Below are positions 6,338-14,123 of a stretch of 23,516 nt of DNA, piece after piece. Origin of the DNA: an uncultured bacterium (GTDB lineage: Bacteria > Cyanobacteriota > Vampirovibrionia > Gastranaerophilales > Gastranaerophilaceae); contig URPS01000036.1 in NCBI GenBank assembly GCA_900549855.1, positions 1 to 23,516 of the forward strand, given 5' to 3'. Position 1 is the stretch's first letter. Each line of letters opens with the position of its first letter. The notes under the pieces were generated by a model. It was not told where the DNA came from. It saw only the letters and a list, made by a program, of their open reading frames with translations, and made no database searches. A program made the position numbers and the translations under genes.

Positions 6338-7261
6338 TTACTTAACAGTTGTCAAACCCATTTCTTCAAGCATTCTTTTGTCTTCTTTAGTTTCAACACC
6401 ATCTGTTGTTAAATAATCGCCAGCAAGAAGTCCGTTAATACCGGCTCTCAAACCAAGTTCTTGCATTTCCTTAGACAATCTGGTTTTTCTTCCACCTGCA
6501 TACCTCAAAATTGCATTAGGAAGAACAAGCCTAAAAATACAAATTGTTCTGATAACTTCTTCTTCTGTAATCTTATCTTCATAACCTTCTAGAGGTGTAC
6601 CTTTAATCGGATTCAAAACATTTATCGGAACAGTTTTTGGATTAAGTTCGGCTAGAGAAAGCGCCATATCAATTCTGTCTTCTCTTGATTCGCCCATACC
6701 TAAAATAACACCGGTACAAGCTTCTATACCGTTTTCTTCAATCATTTTCACAGTCTTAATTCTGTCTTCAAAATCGTGTGTTGTACAGATTTCTTTGTGG
6801 AAGTTCTTTGAAGTATTAATGTTGTGATTAAATCTTTCAACACCTGCTTCTTTGATTTGCTTAATTTGTTCTTCATTCAACAAGCCTAAAGATGCGCAGC
6901 AATGAATACCTTCAATTGAAGCTACAGCCTTAATCATTTCTAAGATTTTTCCAAAATCATCACCACCTTCACTTCTTCCTGAAGTTACGATACAAAATCT
7001 AGAAGCACCGTTTTCTTTTGCTTTGATTGCAGCTTGACGAACTTCTTCAACTTCCATCAATGGGTGGCAAGCAATTTCTGCATGATTATGTATACTTTGA
7101 GAACAGTATTTACAGTTTTCTCCGCATTTACCGGTTCTTGCGCTAATGATAGAACAAACTTCTACTTCATTCTTAAAATGTTCTTTGGTAACTTTTTCCG
7201 CTTTAGAAATAAGTTCTTCTAAGTCCATATCATATAATTTTAATAGTTCTTCTTTATTCAT
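6338..7261 (-). CDS. bioB: Biotin synthase BioB
   Basis: BioB is a radical SAM enzyme that inserts sulfur into dethiobiotin to make biotin. Using the ATG at 7261-7259 the protein has 307 residues. The radical SAM cluster motif CxxxCxxC is C46, C50, C53 (GKCGENCKYCSQS). Other family features are ASRFCIVTSGR, CASLGLLNEEQ, ERFNHNINTS, ACTGVILGMGE, PINVLNPIKGTPLE and the C-terminal LRYAGGRKTR. A longer frame opens at 7339, but those 26 extra codons come from a dispersed repeat and lack a good ribosome binding site. The chosen start has AAGGAAAAATTATG. No other biotin genes are in the window. It follows nadA and mnmA on the same strand, after a repeat-filled gap of 236 nt. Confidence 0.95.
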   Translation of the reverse strand: MNKEELLKLYDMDLEELISKAEKVTKEHFKNEVEVCSIISARTGKCGENCKYCSQSIHNHAEIACHPLMEVEEVRQAAIKAKENGASRFCIVTSGRSEGGDDFGKILEMIKAVASIEGIHCCASLGLLNEEQIKQIKEAGVERFNHNINTSKNFHKEICTTHDFEDRIKTVKMIEENGIEACTGVILGMGESREDRIDMALSLAELNPKTVPINVLNPIKGTPLEGYEDKITEEEVIRTICIFRLVLPNAILRYAGGRKTRLSKEMQELGLRAGINGLLAGDYLTTDGVETKEDKRMLEEMGLTTVK

Positions 7262-7309
7262 AATTTTTCCTTTTCCCCTTTTGCCGTCAATAACAATTTT
7301 AATAGAACT

Positions 7310-7440
7310 GGATTGCCACGACTCTAACGAGTCTCGCAATGACGCCCCACTTATAGTTTCACGCTACGTCATTGCGAGCGTATTGTATTTTACATTCAGT
7401 TTTGTAAGCAACTTGTATAATATAAAGCGAAGCAATCCAT
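7310..7440. repeat. Palindromic dispersed repeat, GTCATTGCGAG type (copy 2, arm interrupted)
   Basis: The left half is GGATTGCCACGA...TCTCGCAATGACG (7310-7344), including a small GACTCtaacGAGTC hairpin. The right half starts CGTCATTGCGAGCG (7367-7380) and should continue directly into AAGCGAAGCAATCC, which appears only at 7425-7438. About 44 nt of A/T-rich sequence interrupt the arm. That insert contains TTGCTT, an 18-nt spacer and TACAAT on the minus strand (7411-7382), a possible promoter for bioB. Confidence 0.7.
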
Positions 7441-7497
7441 TCATTTAATTTGTAATTGTATTTTAAACGCCTTGCTTGTCACAAAATATTTTAGCCT

Positions 7498-8577
7498 TTA
7501 CTCACCAGCCTTAATAATTCCGCCGCCTAAAACGACATCACCGTCGTATAATACAACAGACTGCCCAGGAGCAATTGATTTTTGCATATCCTCAAATATA
7601 ACTTCAACTTCTCCATTTTCAAGAGGTCTTGCTGTAACGTTTGTAGGCTGTTGAGTTGAACGGATTTTTGCTTGACACTTAATTTCTTTATCAAGATTTT
7701 CGATTGACAACCAGCTCATATCAAAAGCCACTAGTCTATCTTTAAAAGTTTTGTCCTTGAATCCGACAACGACTTCGTTTGTTTCATTTCTCAATTCTAC
7801 TACATACAAAGCTTCCGTTGCTGCAATACCAAGTCCTTTACGCTGTCCGATAGTATAATTCCAAATACCATCATGTTCACCCAAGATATTGCCATCCATA
7901 TCCACGATATTACCTTTTTTTGGTTTTACATCAAGAAGTTCATTGTAATCTCCTGCATAAAAATCTTGAGAATCTGGTTTATCAGCAACTTGCAAGCCAA
8001 AACTTTTTGCTTTTTCACGAATTTCTTCTTTTGTGTAACCGCCTAGTGGCAACATAATATTTGCAAGCTGATCTTGTCTTAAGCGATACAAGAAATATGA
8101 TTGGTCTTTATGAGGGCTTACACCACGCAAAAGCTGATATCTTCCATTTTCACCTTTTTCAATTCTTGCATAATGACCAGTTGCAAATTTATCAAACTCA
8201 ATCCCGTTCATTTTTGCTAATGAAGGTAAAATATCAAATTTTATGAGCGAATTGCACCAAATACAAGGATTTGGAGTTCTTCCTGCAAGATATTCTTTTT
8301 TAAAATTCTTAAGAACAATTTCATCATACTGAGCTGCGCAATCAAAAACGTGAAACTCTATTCCAATTTCTTCACAAACCTTTCTGGCAGCTTCAATATC
8401 TTCTTTTTCATCAGGTCCAAGACAAGCGCCATGTGTAGAAGCTTTCATATTCTTCATAACACCTTTATCACCCCAAATCGCCATCGTAGCACCAATTACG
8501 TGGTGACCGGCTTCTTTTAATAACTTAGCAGTTGTAGAAGAATCTACACCACCTGACATTCCGACCAATATATTCAT
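7498..8577 (-). CDS. mnmA: tRNA-specific 2-thiouridylase MnmA
   Basis: MnmA activates U34 of tRNAs for Glu, Gln and Lys with ATP and replaces O2 with sulfur. The 359-residue protein starts with the PP-loop MSGGVDSS (residues 7-14). It has GRTPNPCIWCNSLIKF, with the family catalytic cysteine at C105 and a further C108, then FATGHYARI, KDQSYFL, TIGQRKGLGI and a C-terminal beta-barrel domain ending LGGGIIKAGE. Many MnmA proteins have a second catalytic cysteine shortly after a DSQ/ESQ motif (SQDICF). Here that site reads DSQDFYAGDY (residues 202-211), with no cysteine. The start codon is three bases after the nadA stop, so the two genes are cotranscribed. The assignment is secure; how sulfur transfer works without that cysteine is open. 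Confidence 0.94.
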   Translation of the reverse strand: MNILVGMSGGVDSSTTAKLLKEAGHHVIGATMAIWGDKGVMKNMKASTHGACLGPDEKEDIEAARKVCEEIGIEFHVFDCAAQYDEIVLKNFKKEYLAGRTPNPCIWCNSLIKFDILPSLAKMNGIEFDKFATGHYARIEKGENGRYQLLRGVSPHKDQSYFLYRLRQDQLANIMLPLGGYTKEEIREKAKSFGLQVADKPDSQDFYAGDYNELLDVKPKKGNIVDMDGNILGEHDGIWNYTIGQRKGLGIAATEALYVVELRNETNEVVVGFKDKTFKDRLVAFDMSWLSIENLDKEIKCQAKIRSTQQPTNVTARPLENGEVEVIFEDMQKSIAPGQSVVLYDGDVVLGGGIIKAGE

Positions 8578-8580
8578 AAA

Positions 8581-9489
8581 CTATACACTTGCTCCTATCA
8601 TCATTCTGTCAATACATTCGTAAGCTTTCTTTTCTACTTCCGGATTTACAGTAATTTCATGCTGCTCGTCACGTAAAGCTAAATAAATGTCTTCAAGAGA
8701 ATTCCATTTCATATTTTTACAAATAATATCGTCCCTGATTAGGTGGAATTCTTTTTGCGGATAATCACGTTTAAGCCTGTCAAGCACACCTTTTTCTGTC
8801 GCTATTACAAATTCTTTTTCAGAAGAATTTTTTACATAATCCATAATTTCTTTTGTAGAACCCACAAAATCAGAAATTTCTGAAACAGAAGTATGACATT
8901 CCGGATGCGCAAGGATTATTGCATTCGGATAATTTTCACGAGCTTTTGCAATATCCTCCGGTCTGATTCTTAAATGAGTTGGACAAAAACCATTATAAGG
9001 AATAACTTTTACATTTCCTAATTTCTTTTCTACCCACTTGCCTAAATATGTATCCGGCAAGAATAAAATTTCTTTTGCGCCTAAACTTTGAACAACTTTC
9101 ACAGCATTTGAACTTGTACAACAAATATCGCATTCAGCCTTAACTTCCGCAGTCGAATTTATATAACAAACGGCAGGAACATTTGGATATTTTGCTCTAA
9201 ATTCTCTCAATTGTTCTACATTAACCATATCTGCCATAAAACATCCGGAATTCATGTTCGGTAGCAATACTTTTTTATCAGGATTAAGAAGTTTTGCTGA
9301 CTGTGCCATAAAATGCACACCTGCAAAAACAATAATATCTGCGTTTGTTTCTTTCGCTTTTTTACTCAAATAAAACGAATCGCCAACAAAATCAGAAATT
9401 TCATCAATTTCAACGGGCTGATAACAGTGTGTCAAAATAATTGCGTTCTTCTCTTTTTTTAATCTTTTTATTTCTTCAATATAATTCAT
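8581..9489 (-). CDS. nadA: Quinolinate synthase NadA
   Basis: NadA condenses iminoaspartate with dihydroxyacetone phosphate to quinolinate in NAD biosynthesis, using an oxygen-sensitive [4Fe-4S] cluster. From the ATG at 9489-9487 the protein has 302 residues. Cluster ligands are C83 (SGCFMADM), C169 (NGFCPTH) and C257 (DIICKNMKWNSLE). Other conserved parts are HCYQPVEIDEISDFVGDSFYLS, GVHFMAQSAKLLNP, CYINSTAEVKA and HPECHTSVSEISDFVGST. A frame reaching 9537 adds 16 residues unlike NadA; the inner start has AAGGTTAG and is preferred. nadB and nadC are not in the window. The gene leads a nadA-mnmA unit. Confidence 0.96.
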   Translation of the reverse strand: MNYIEEIKRLKKEKNAIILTHCYQPVEIDEISDFVGDSFYLSKKAKETNADIIVFAGVHFMAQSAKLLNPDKKVLLPNMNSGCFMADMVNVEQLREFRAKYPNVPAVCYINSTAEVKAECDICCTSSNAVKVVQSLGAKEILFLPDTYLGKWVEKKLGNVKVIPYNGFCPTHLRIRPEDIAKARENYPNAIILAHPECHTSVSEISDFVGSTKEIMDYVKNSSEKEFVIATEKGVLDRLKRDYPQKEFHLIRDDIICKNMKWNSLEDIYLALRDEQHEITVNPEVEKKAYECIDRMMIGASV

Positions 9490-9504
9490 AACTAACCTTC
9501 CGAA

Positions 9505-9516
9505 GTTAATATTAAC
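9505..9516. promoter_or_regulatory. 12-bp palindrome in the nadA leader (candidate operator)
   Basis: GTTAATATTAAC is a perfect palindrome 15 bases upstream of the nadA start, just before the ribosome binding site. A TATAAT on the minus strand (9563-9558) further upstream could be the -10 box. No known NAD repressor site could be matched to it with confidence, and A/T-rich palindromes of this size can occur by chance. Confidence 0.3.
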
Positions 9517-9632
9517 ACAAAAGTTCTCACATGCCACTAAATTTATTGAGATTAGTTATTATAAAAAGCGATATTTTTTTTATATTTATCCAATAGTAAA
9601 TTAACAAAATATTCTAGTTCAAACAAATATTA

Positions 9633-9661
9633 GACTAATAATACAAAACATAATATTAGTC
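9633..9661 (-). terminator. Possible weak terminator of the sugar porter gene
   Basis: GACTAATA and TATTAGTC form an 8-bp inverted repeat with a 13-nt loop, about 24 nt after the porter stop codon. On the minus strand it is followed by TAATATTTGTTTG, a poor T-run, and the stem is A/T-rich, so termination would be weak. Confidence 0.35.
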
Positions 9662-9684
9662 CTTTTCATTATTAACCGGTAATA

Positions 9685-11040
9685 TTAAAATTCCCTTGGA
9701 TTTATACCTTTGCGCCAATTTAATTCAATTTGTTCCAAAGAAATTCCTTTTGTTTCCGGTACAAAAAAGTAAACAAAGATTATACACAAGATTGACACAA
9801 CACCAAACATCCAGAATGTCCACGCACCGCCAATCCTGTGTAACAACACAGGAAAACTTCCTACAACAAAGAAATTAAACGCAAAATTCGAAACAGTACA
9901 AACGCTCATCGCAACTCCACGAATCTTTAGTGGAAAGACTTCTGATACTAAAATCCAACCGATTGGTCCAAGACTCATTGCAAAACAAATAATATAAGTT
10001 ACCAAGCTGCCTACAGCAACCCATTTTAAGCTTGAACCGAGTATACCTGCCAGAGCAAAAGACGTTCCAAGCGCAAACAAGCTCAACATTACTCCGCTTA
10101 AACCAAAATAAAGTAGAGGTTTTCTACCCAATTTATCTGTAAAATATACAGCAACTATTGTCATAATAAAATTCACAATACCAATACCGGTAGTTGCGTA
10201 TATTGCAGTAATATTGCTATCAAAACCAGCAGTCTTAAATATAGTCGGTGCGTAATATATAATCGTGTTAATGCCTGTACAAATTTGTGCAAACATAATT
10301 CCAACACCAACGACAAACGGCATCAACATCCATTTTTTAAATCGAAATTTTTTCTCTTGATTGTCGTTACGCAGAGTATCCTTAATTTCTGCAACTTCCT
10401 TTTTTATATCAATATCCGGTTCAATTTTAGCAAAAACCTTTTCAGCTTCTTCTTCTCTTCCTTTGGATACAAGCCAACGTGGAGTATCGTTCATAAAACA
10501 CATTCCTATGAACAAAATTACCCCAGGGAGAACACCGGCAAATAACATCCATCTCCAATTGTAAACAGCGTGAGCAAAAATTGCGTTTATAAAATAAGAG
10601 AACAAAATGCCTGCCGTTATTGCCCATTGATACAAAGAAACAAGTGTTCCACGCAATTGTTTTGGAGAAATCTCAGATAAATACAATGGCACAATAAAAT
10701 TAACAATACCAACTGCAAAGCCGACAAAGATTCTGGAAATTATAAGAATATAAACATTTGGCGCAAAAGCACAAAGAATTGAACCCAGAATGAAAATTAC
10801 AGCCGTTGCCATAATAATCTTTTTACGTCCAAAAACATCCGCCAGAATGCCATTCGTCGCAGCACCAACAACTGCACCAATTAATACAGAGCTTACCAAA
10901 AATCCTTGCAATGTATCAGGTAATAACCAAGTATCATTTATAAACAACAGCGCACCTGAAATTACACCTGTATCATAACCTGATAACAAACCGCCCAAAG
11001 ACGCTACAATTGCAACAACATAAAGCCAAATGTACTTCAT
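9685..11040 (-). CDS. MFS sugar porter (sugar:H+ symporter)
   Basis: The 451-residue protein with twelve predicted membrane helices belongs to the sugar porter family of the major facilitator superfamily. Signatures are GYDTGVISGALLFI in helix 1, DVFGRKKIIMA between helices 2 and 3, RIFVGFAVGI with PLYLSEISPKQLRGTLVSLYQ, the hydrophilic central loop with DTPRWLVSKGR, QICTGINTIIYYAPTIF in helix 7, DKLGRKPLLYFG, GWILVSEVFPLKIRG and the C-terminal PETKGISLEQIE. It would import a hexose or pentose with protons across the inner membrane; the exact sugar cannot be told. AGGAATTT precedes the ATG. A TATAAT at 11093-11088 is a likely -10 box. The upstream neighbour is pgi with its own terminator, which fits sugar uptake feeding glycolysis. 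Confidence 0.93.
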   Translation of the reverse strand: MKYIWLYVVAIVASLGGLLSGYDTGVISGALLFINDTWLLPDTLQGFLVSSVLIGAVVGAATNGILADVFGRKKIIMATAVIFILGSILCAFAPNVYILIISRIFVGFAVGIVNFIVPLYLSEISPKQLRGTLVSLYQWAITAGILFSYFINAIFAHAVYNWRWMLFAGVLPGVILFIGMCFMNDTPRWLVSKGREEEAEKVFAKIEPDIDIKKEVAEIKDTLRNDNQEKKFRFKKWMLMPFVVGVGIMFAQICTGINTIIYYAPTIFKTAGFDSNITAIYATTGIGIVNFIMTIVAVYFTDKLGRKPLLYFGLSGVMLSLFALGTSFALAGILGSSLKWVAVGSLVTYIICFAMSLGPIGWILVSEVFPLKIRGVAMSVCTVSNFAFNFFVVGSFPVLLHRIGGAWTFWMFGVVSILCIIFVYFFVPETKGISLEQIELNWRKGINPREF

Positions 11041-11087
11041 ATAAATTCCTCATTGCACACACAATTTGTAATAAACTCTATATCTTT

Positions 11088-11093
11088 ATTATA
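11088..11093 (-). promoter_or_regulatory. Candidate -10 box of the sugar porter gene
   Basis: A perfect TATAAT on the minus strand lies 48 nt upstream of the porter start and just downstream of the pgi terminator. The -35 region is only weakly recognisable (TGTACA-like, spacing about 15 nt). Confidence 0.45.
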
Positions 11094-11122
11094 ACATATT
11101 TTTTGAATTGTACATATATAAC

Positions 11123-11157
11123 AAAAATGCGCCCGACTTAAATAAGTCGGGCGCATT
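11123..11157 (-). terminator. Rho-independent terminator of pgi
   Basis: The minus strand reads AATGCGCCCGACTTA, a short loop, then AAGTCGGGCGCATT followed by TTT. The stem of about 13 bp is GC-rich and begins about 25 nt after the pgi stop codon. The A-tract on the other side would also allow some termination in the plus direction. Confidence 0.92.
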
Positions 11158-11181
11158 AACATATTTATTCAACTCTTAAAA

Positions 11182-12480
11182 CTAAGAAATTCTACCAGGA
11201 ACAACAACTCCACCTTTCAAATTCTTTTTGTAGAATTCAACGTGTGGTTGAAGTACACTATCAAGAACTTCCGGAAGTTGTTTATTTTGCATAACAGCTT
11301 CAACGATTTCTTGGTAACAAGTTGCAAATGCTCTCAATTGAGTTACAGCACCGGCAGCTTCTGGAGTTAAACCAAGCTTAGATGTTTCAACATATTCTTT
11401 AAAGAATGCACCTGCTGATTCATAAGACTTAGTCAAAGCACCAATATAAGCTTCTGCGTTTTCAGAACAAACACCTTTATCTACTGGAACGGTTAGAGCA
11501 AAAACTAATTTGTTTGCAGGATTGAAGTGAGCTTCTGCTGAATGGTGCATTGCATCAGGAACTTTAGCAATCTGTTTAAGAGTATCTTTAACAGATTCAT
11601 TTTGCATTTGAGCATGCCAGTAAACAGTATTTTCAAACATTGAACCCATATATTGGTGAACAGAAGCAGAAATACCGTTAAGTTTAGCATCAGCCCAGAA
11701 AATACCTTCTTTTAATGCGTCATTCAATTCTAAATCTTCAGACAATGACAATGAAGAAATTTCTTGAGCTGACATTAACATAGATTTCATATCTTCTTTG
11801 CTCATGCCTGCAAATGCAAGTGTGAATAAAGCGTGATCATCAAAAGCAGAGAATCTTCCACCAACATCATCATGGATGAACAAATCGCCCAACCAACCAT
11901 TTTCATTAGAAGTTCTTCTTAATTCGCTCTTTTCTGCATTCTTATCAGTTACAGCAATAAAGTGTTTTGCAGTTGATTTTTTAGCTTCTTCTGCTGATTG
12001 ACCTTGAGCAATATAAGCATCTTCTACCATTTTTTGAATTCTTAAGAAACCATCTTTTGTTTCAAAAGTAGAACCTGATTTAGAAGCGATTAGATAGTTT
12101 GATGATAGAACATCATTACCTAATTTTTCTAAAAATCTTGCAAAGCTGATTGAATCAACATCTGAATAGAAATAAATTTTATCAGAATTGATATTCAAGC
12201 CATTGATACCCAACATATGTTCAACAGTGTGTTTAGAACCGCCAATACCCATTACGCTAAGTTTTTCAACACCTGTTTGAGATTTTAATTTTGAAGCCAA
12301 AGCATAGATATCATCTAATCTTTTTGCTTGTTCTTGTGGTAAGTTTACCCAATTTAAGAATTTACCTTCTTTATTTGCACGAGAAGAAAATTCTTTAACA
12401 AATTCAGATGTTTTAGAAGAATATTTTGAAAAATCTACACCTGAAAAAGTAGTTTTTAATGATGAAATTTTTGTTAACAT
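11182..12480 (-). CDS. pgi: Glucose-6-phosphate isomerase
   Basis: The enzyme interconverts glucose 6-phosphate and fructose 6-phosphate. The 432-residue protein has the two SIS-type sugar-phosphate sites: MGIGGSKHTVEHML near residue 77, and SKSGSTFETKDGF with FIAVTDKNAEKSELRR. It also has GGRFSAFDDHALFTLAFAG and HAQMQNESVKDTLKQIAKVPDAMHHSAEAHFNPANK. The length is near that of short bacterial forms. The classical C-terminal signature with FDQxGVExxK is not seen; the C terminus instead reads LTKSYESAGAFFKEYVETSKLGLTPE. It may therefore be a divergent subfamily, and the precise sugar phosphate is somewhat less certain than the fold. AAAAGGAGAG precedes the ATG. It is divergent from dedA. Confidence 0.85.
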   Translation of the reverse strand: MLTKISSLKTTFSGVDFSKYSSKTSEFVKEFSSRANKEGKFLNWVNLPQEQAKRLDDIYALASKLKSQTGVEKLSVMGIGGSKHTVEHMLGINGLNINSDKIYFYSDVDSISFARFLEKLGNDVLSSNYLIASKSGSTFETKDGFLRIQKMVEDAYIAQGQSAEEAKKSTAKHFIAVTDKNAEKSELRRTSNENGWLGDLFIHDDVGGRFSAFDDHALFTLAFAGMSKEDMKSMLMSAQEISSLSLSEDLELNDALKEGIFWADAKLNGISASVHQYMGSMFENTVYWHAQMQNESVKDTLKQIAKVPDAMHHSAEAHFNPANKLVFALTVPVDKGVCSENAEAYIGALTKSYESAGAFFKEYVETSKLGLTPEAAGAVTQLRAFATCYQEIVEAVMQNKQLPEVLDSVLQPHVEFYKKNLKGGVVVPGRIS

Positions 12481-12656
12481 AATTAACTCTCCTTTTTGTA
12501 CCTTTTGTGCACCAATATTTAACTATATGATATCATAAAAGAATTATTATCATTTATTTTTTTAAGTTTTTCTTGTAGAATGAGAAAAGACAACCCCTTA
12601 GACTATAAGGGAAGGGAAACAAGAATACCCCATCAATAATAAGAATAGAGGAATTT
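12481..12656. promoter_or_regulatory. Divergent intergenic region between pgi and dedA
   Basis: The 176 nt between divergent genes must carry both promoters. It holds a perfect 12-bp palindrome TATGATATCATA (12526-12537), 46 nt upstream of the pgi start. TAGAAT at about 12576-12581 is a possible plus-strand -10 box for dedA. A small hairpin CCCTTAgacTATAAGGG (12596-12612) lies in the dedA leader. No -35 box is convincing. Confidence 0.4.
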
Positions 12657-13283
12657 ATGGAATACATTAATTTAATCATCACACATCTTGTAAGTTTTAT
12701 TGAACACATTGTTACTGCAATGGGTCCATTAGGCATAAGCTTATTAATGGCAATCGAGTCTTGTAACATTCCACTTCCGAGTGAAGCAATTTTACCTTTT
12801 GCCGGTTATATAGTAAGTAAAGGGGAGATGAATTTCCACTTAGCAGCTTGGGCAGGAGCTTTTGGTTGCGTTCTCGGTTCAATCCCATCTTATTACTTAG
12901 GTTTCTTTGGCGGACGTAAATTTGTGGAAAAATATGGAAAGTATTTCTTAATCTCACATAAAGATTTGGATGAAGCTGATAAATGGGTTGATAAGTATGG
13001 AGATTGGGCATTTTTCGTTTGCAGAATGTTACCTGTCGTAAGAACATTTATCTCACTTCCTGCCGGAATTCTAAGAGCAAGAAAAAGAATATTTTTCACC
13101 CTTACTTTTCTGGGTTCACTGGTTTGGAGCTATTTATTAGTTTATGTCGGTGTAAAAATGGGACAAAATATGGAAGCTTTCAAACACATTTGGCACAAAT
13201 TCGATATCCTTATCGTTGTTGTGTTTGGTATTCTAGGTGTACTTTACATCTACAAACACGTTAAACATTTGAAGGAATCCTAG
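12657..13283 (+). CDS. DedA family membrane protein (VTT/SNARE-associated domain)
   Basis: The 208-residue integral membrane protein belongs to the DedA family, whose members are linked to flipping of undecaprenyl phosphate or other lipids and to membrane homeostasis. The family marks are visible: MAIESCNIPLPSEAILPFAGY near the N terminus, GCVLGSIPSYYLGFFGGRKFVEKYGKY, the motif FFVCRMLPVVRTFISLPAGILR with its conserved arginines and proline, and two C-terminal helices followed by a basic tail. AGAGGAATTTATGG gives a clear start. It stands alone on the plus strand between divergent pgi and a convergent flavodoxin gene, with a strong terminator after it. Confidence 0.93.
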   Translation: MEYINLIITHLVSFIEHIVTAMGPLGISLLMAIESCNIPLPSEAILPFAGYIVSKGEMNFHLAAWAGAFGCVLGSIPSYYLGFFGGRKFVEKYGKYFLISHKDLDEADKWVDKYGDWAFFVCRMLPVVRTFISLPAGILRARKRIFFTLTFLGSLVWSYLLVYVGVKMGQNMEAFKHIWHKFDILIVVVFGILGVLYIYKHVKHLKES

Positions 13284-13311
13284 TGCTACGCACGTAGACA
13301 AAAAGATGGGA

Positions 13312-13386
13312 ACCCCTCGCCCCTTGAGGGAGAGGGTAAAAAAATCAAGTTGAACTATGCGAAACTTAGTTTTTTGGGTGAGGGGT
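13312..13386. repeat. GC-rich palindromic repeat, CCCTCGCCCCTTGAGGGAGAGGG type
   Basis: CCCCTCGCCCCTTGAGGGAG with GGGT (13313-13336), an A/T-rich middle part, then TTGGGTGAGGGGT (13374-13386). The outer CCCCTCGCCC pairs with GGGTGAGGGG. A close relative lies inside the radical SAM gene (22858-22893), and a shorter one is at 17186-17204. It stands out in base composition from the A/T-rich surroundings. Confidence 0.7.
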
Positions 13387-13400
13387 AAAATAAATTGTAA

Positions 13401-13433
13401 TAAGAAGGCGGCTGCATCGCAGCCGCCTTCTTA
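13401..13433. terminator. Bidirectional terminator between dedA and the flavodoxin gene
   Basis: TAAGAAGGCGGCTGC and its exact complement form a perfect 15-bp stem with a 3-nt loop. A/T-rich flanks suit both directions. It lies between two convergent genes. Confidence 0.9.
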
Positions 13434-13471
13434 TTTTATACAACTTTCCATTTCCAAATTATAAAATGGTT

Positions 13472-13945
13472 TTAGAACCCCAGACCATCAATCCACTTTT
13501 TAACCTCAACTTCGTTAGCAGAATCTTCATATGAAGTATACCCTTCTAATACATCTGCTGCCGGTGCTAATTTTTTAATATCAGAATAAGTGTTAGAAGC
13601 TCCACCGCCACCATGAGTACAGAATGGAACAATAGTCTTACCTGCAAAATCGTTTTCTTTCAAAAATGTTTTTAAAGGCCCTGCCATTGTGTACCACCAA
13701 ACCGGAGTGCCGACAAAAATTGTATCATACGCAGTCAAGTCAGCATTTTCATTGATTTCAGGATAAATATTTTGTTCTTTTTCTTGCTTACCAACTTGAA
13801 CAAGAGAATTGTAATCATTTGGATAAGCTTTTGTTAGAACAATTTCAAAAACATCACCACCAAGTTGCGCATGAATAAGCTCTGCCACTTTCTTTGTATT
13901 ACCGGAATGTGAATAATACGCAACTAAGATTTTCTTTTCAGCCAT
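13472..13945 (-). CDS. Flavodoxin family protein
   Basis: The 157-residue flavodoxin-fold protein would bind FMN and carry electrons or reduce a quinone-like substrate in the cytoplasm. The phosphate-binding loop is YYSHSGNTKKVAELI near the N terminus. The isoalloxazine region is VGTPVWWYTMAGPLKTFLKEN, and FCTHGGGGASNTYSDIKKL follows. This pattern fits the flavodoxin_4-type proteins often annotated as flavodoxin or NAD(P)H-dependent oxidoreductase in anaerobes. GAGGTGTTTTATGG gives a good start. It is a single gene, convergent with dedA and divergent from the methyltransferase gene. Confidence 0.88.
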   Translation of the reverse strand: MAEKKILVAYYSHSGNTKKVAELIHAQLGGDVFEIVLTKAYPNDYNSLVQVGKQEKEQNIYPEINENADLTAYDTIFVGTPVWWYTMAGPLKTFLKENDFAGKTIVPFCTHGGGGASNTYSDIKKLAPAADVLEGYTSYEDSANEVEVKKWIDGLGF

Positions 13946-14123
13946 AAAACACCTCGTTTCAAAAAAATAAAAACATTATTTACATATTCATTTTACAACC
14001 TGATACCAACTCTCAGTCAAGCCCCCGATTGCATCATCCCTTGCCCTATATCCAAATTTCATCCAAATTTCGAGAGATTAGATTTTATTCTTGCTATCAT
14101 ATATAAAAAAGGAAACGGTAAGA

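Noticed and set aside
7262..7339. 26-codon N-terminal extension of biotin synthase
   Set aside because: It is encoded largely by a dispersed repeat, has no family similarity, and the inner ATG has a good ribosome binding site.
9490..9537. 16-codon N-terminal extension of NadA
   Set aside because: It lacks a ribosome binding site and similarity to NadA; the inner start fits family length and the cluster cysteine positions.
12554..13099. Minus-strand frames opposite dedA
   Set aside because: They overlap a clear DedA gene on the plus strand and show no family features.
14091..14123. Longer start for the methyltransferase
   Set aside because: The extra 11 residues are not typical, and the inner ATG has AAGGAAACGG at the right spacing.
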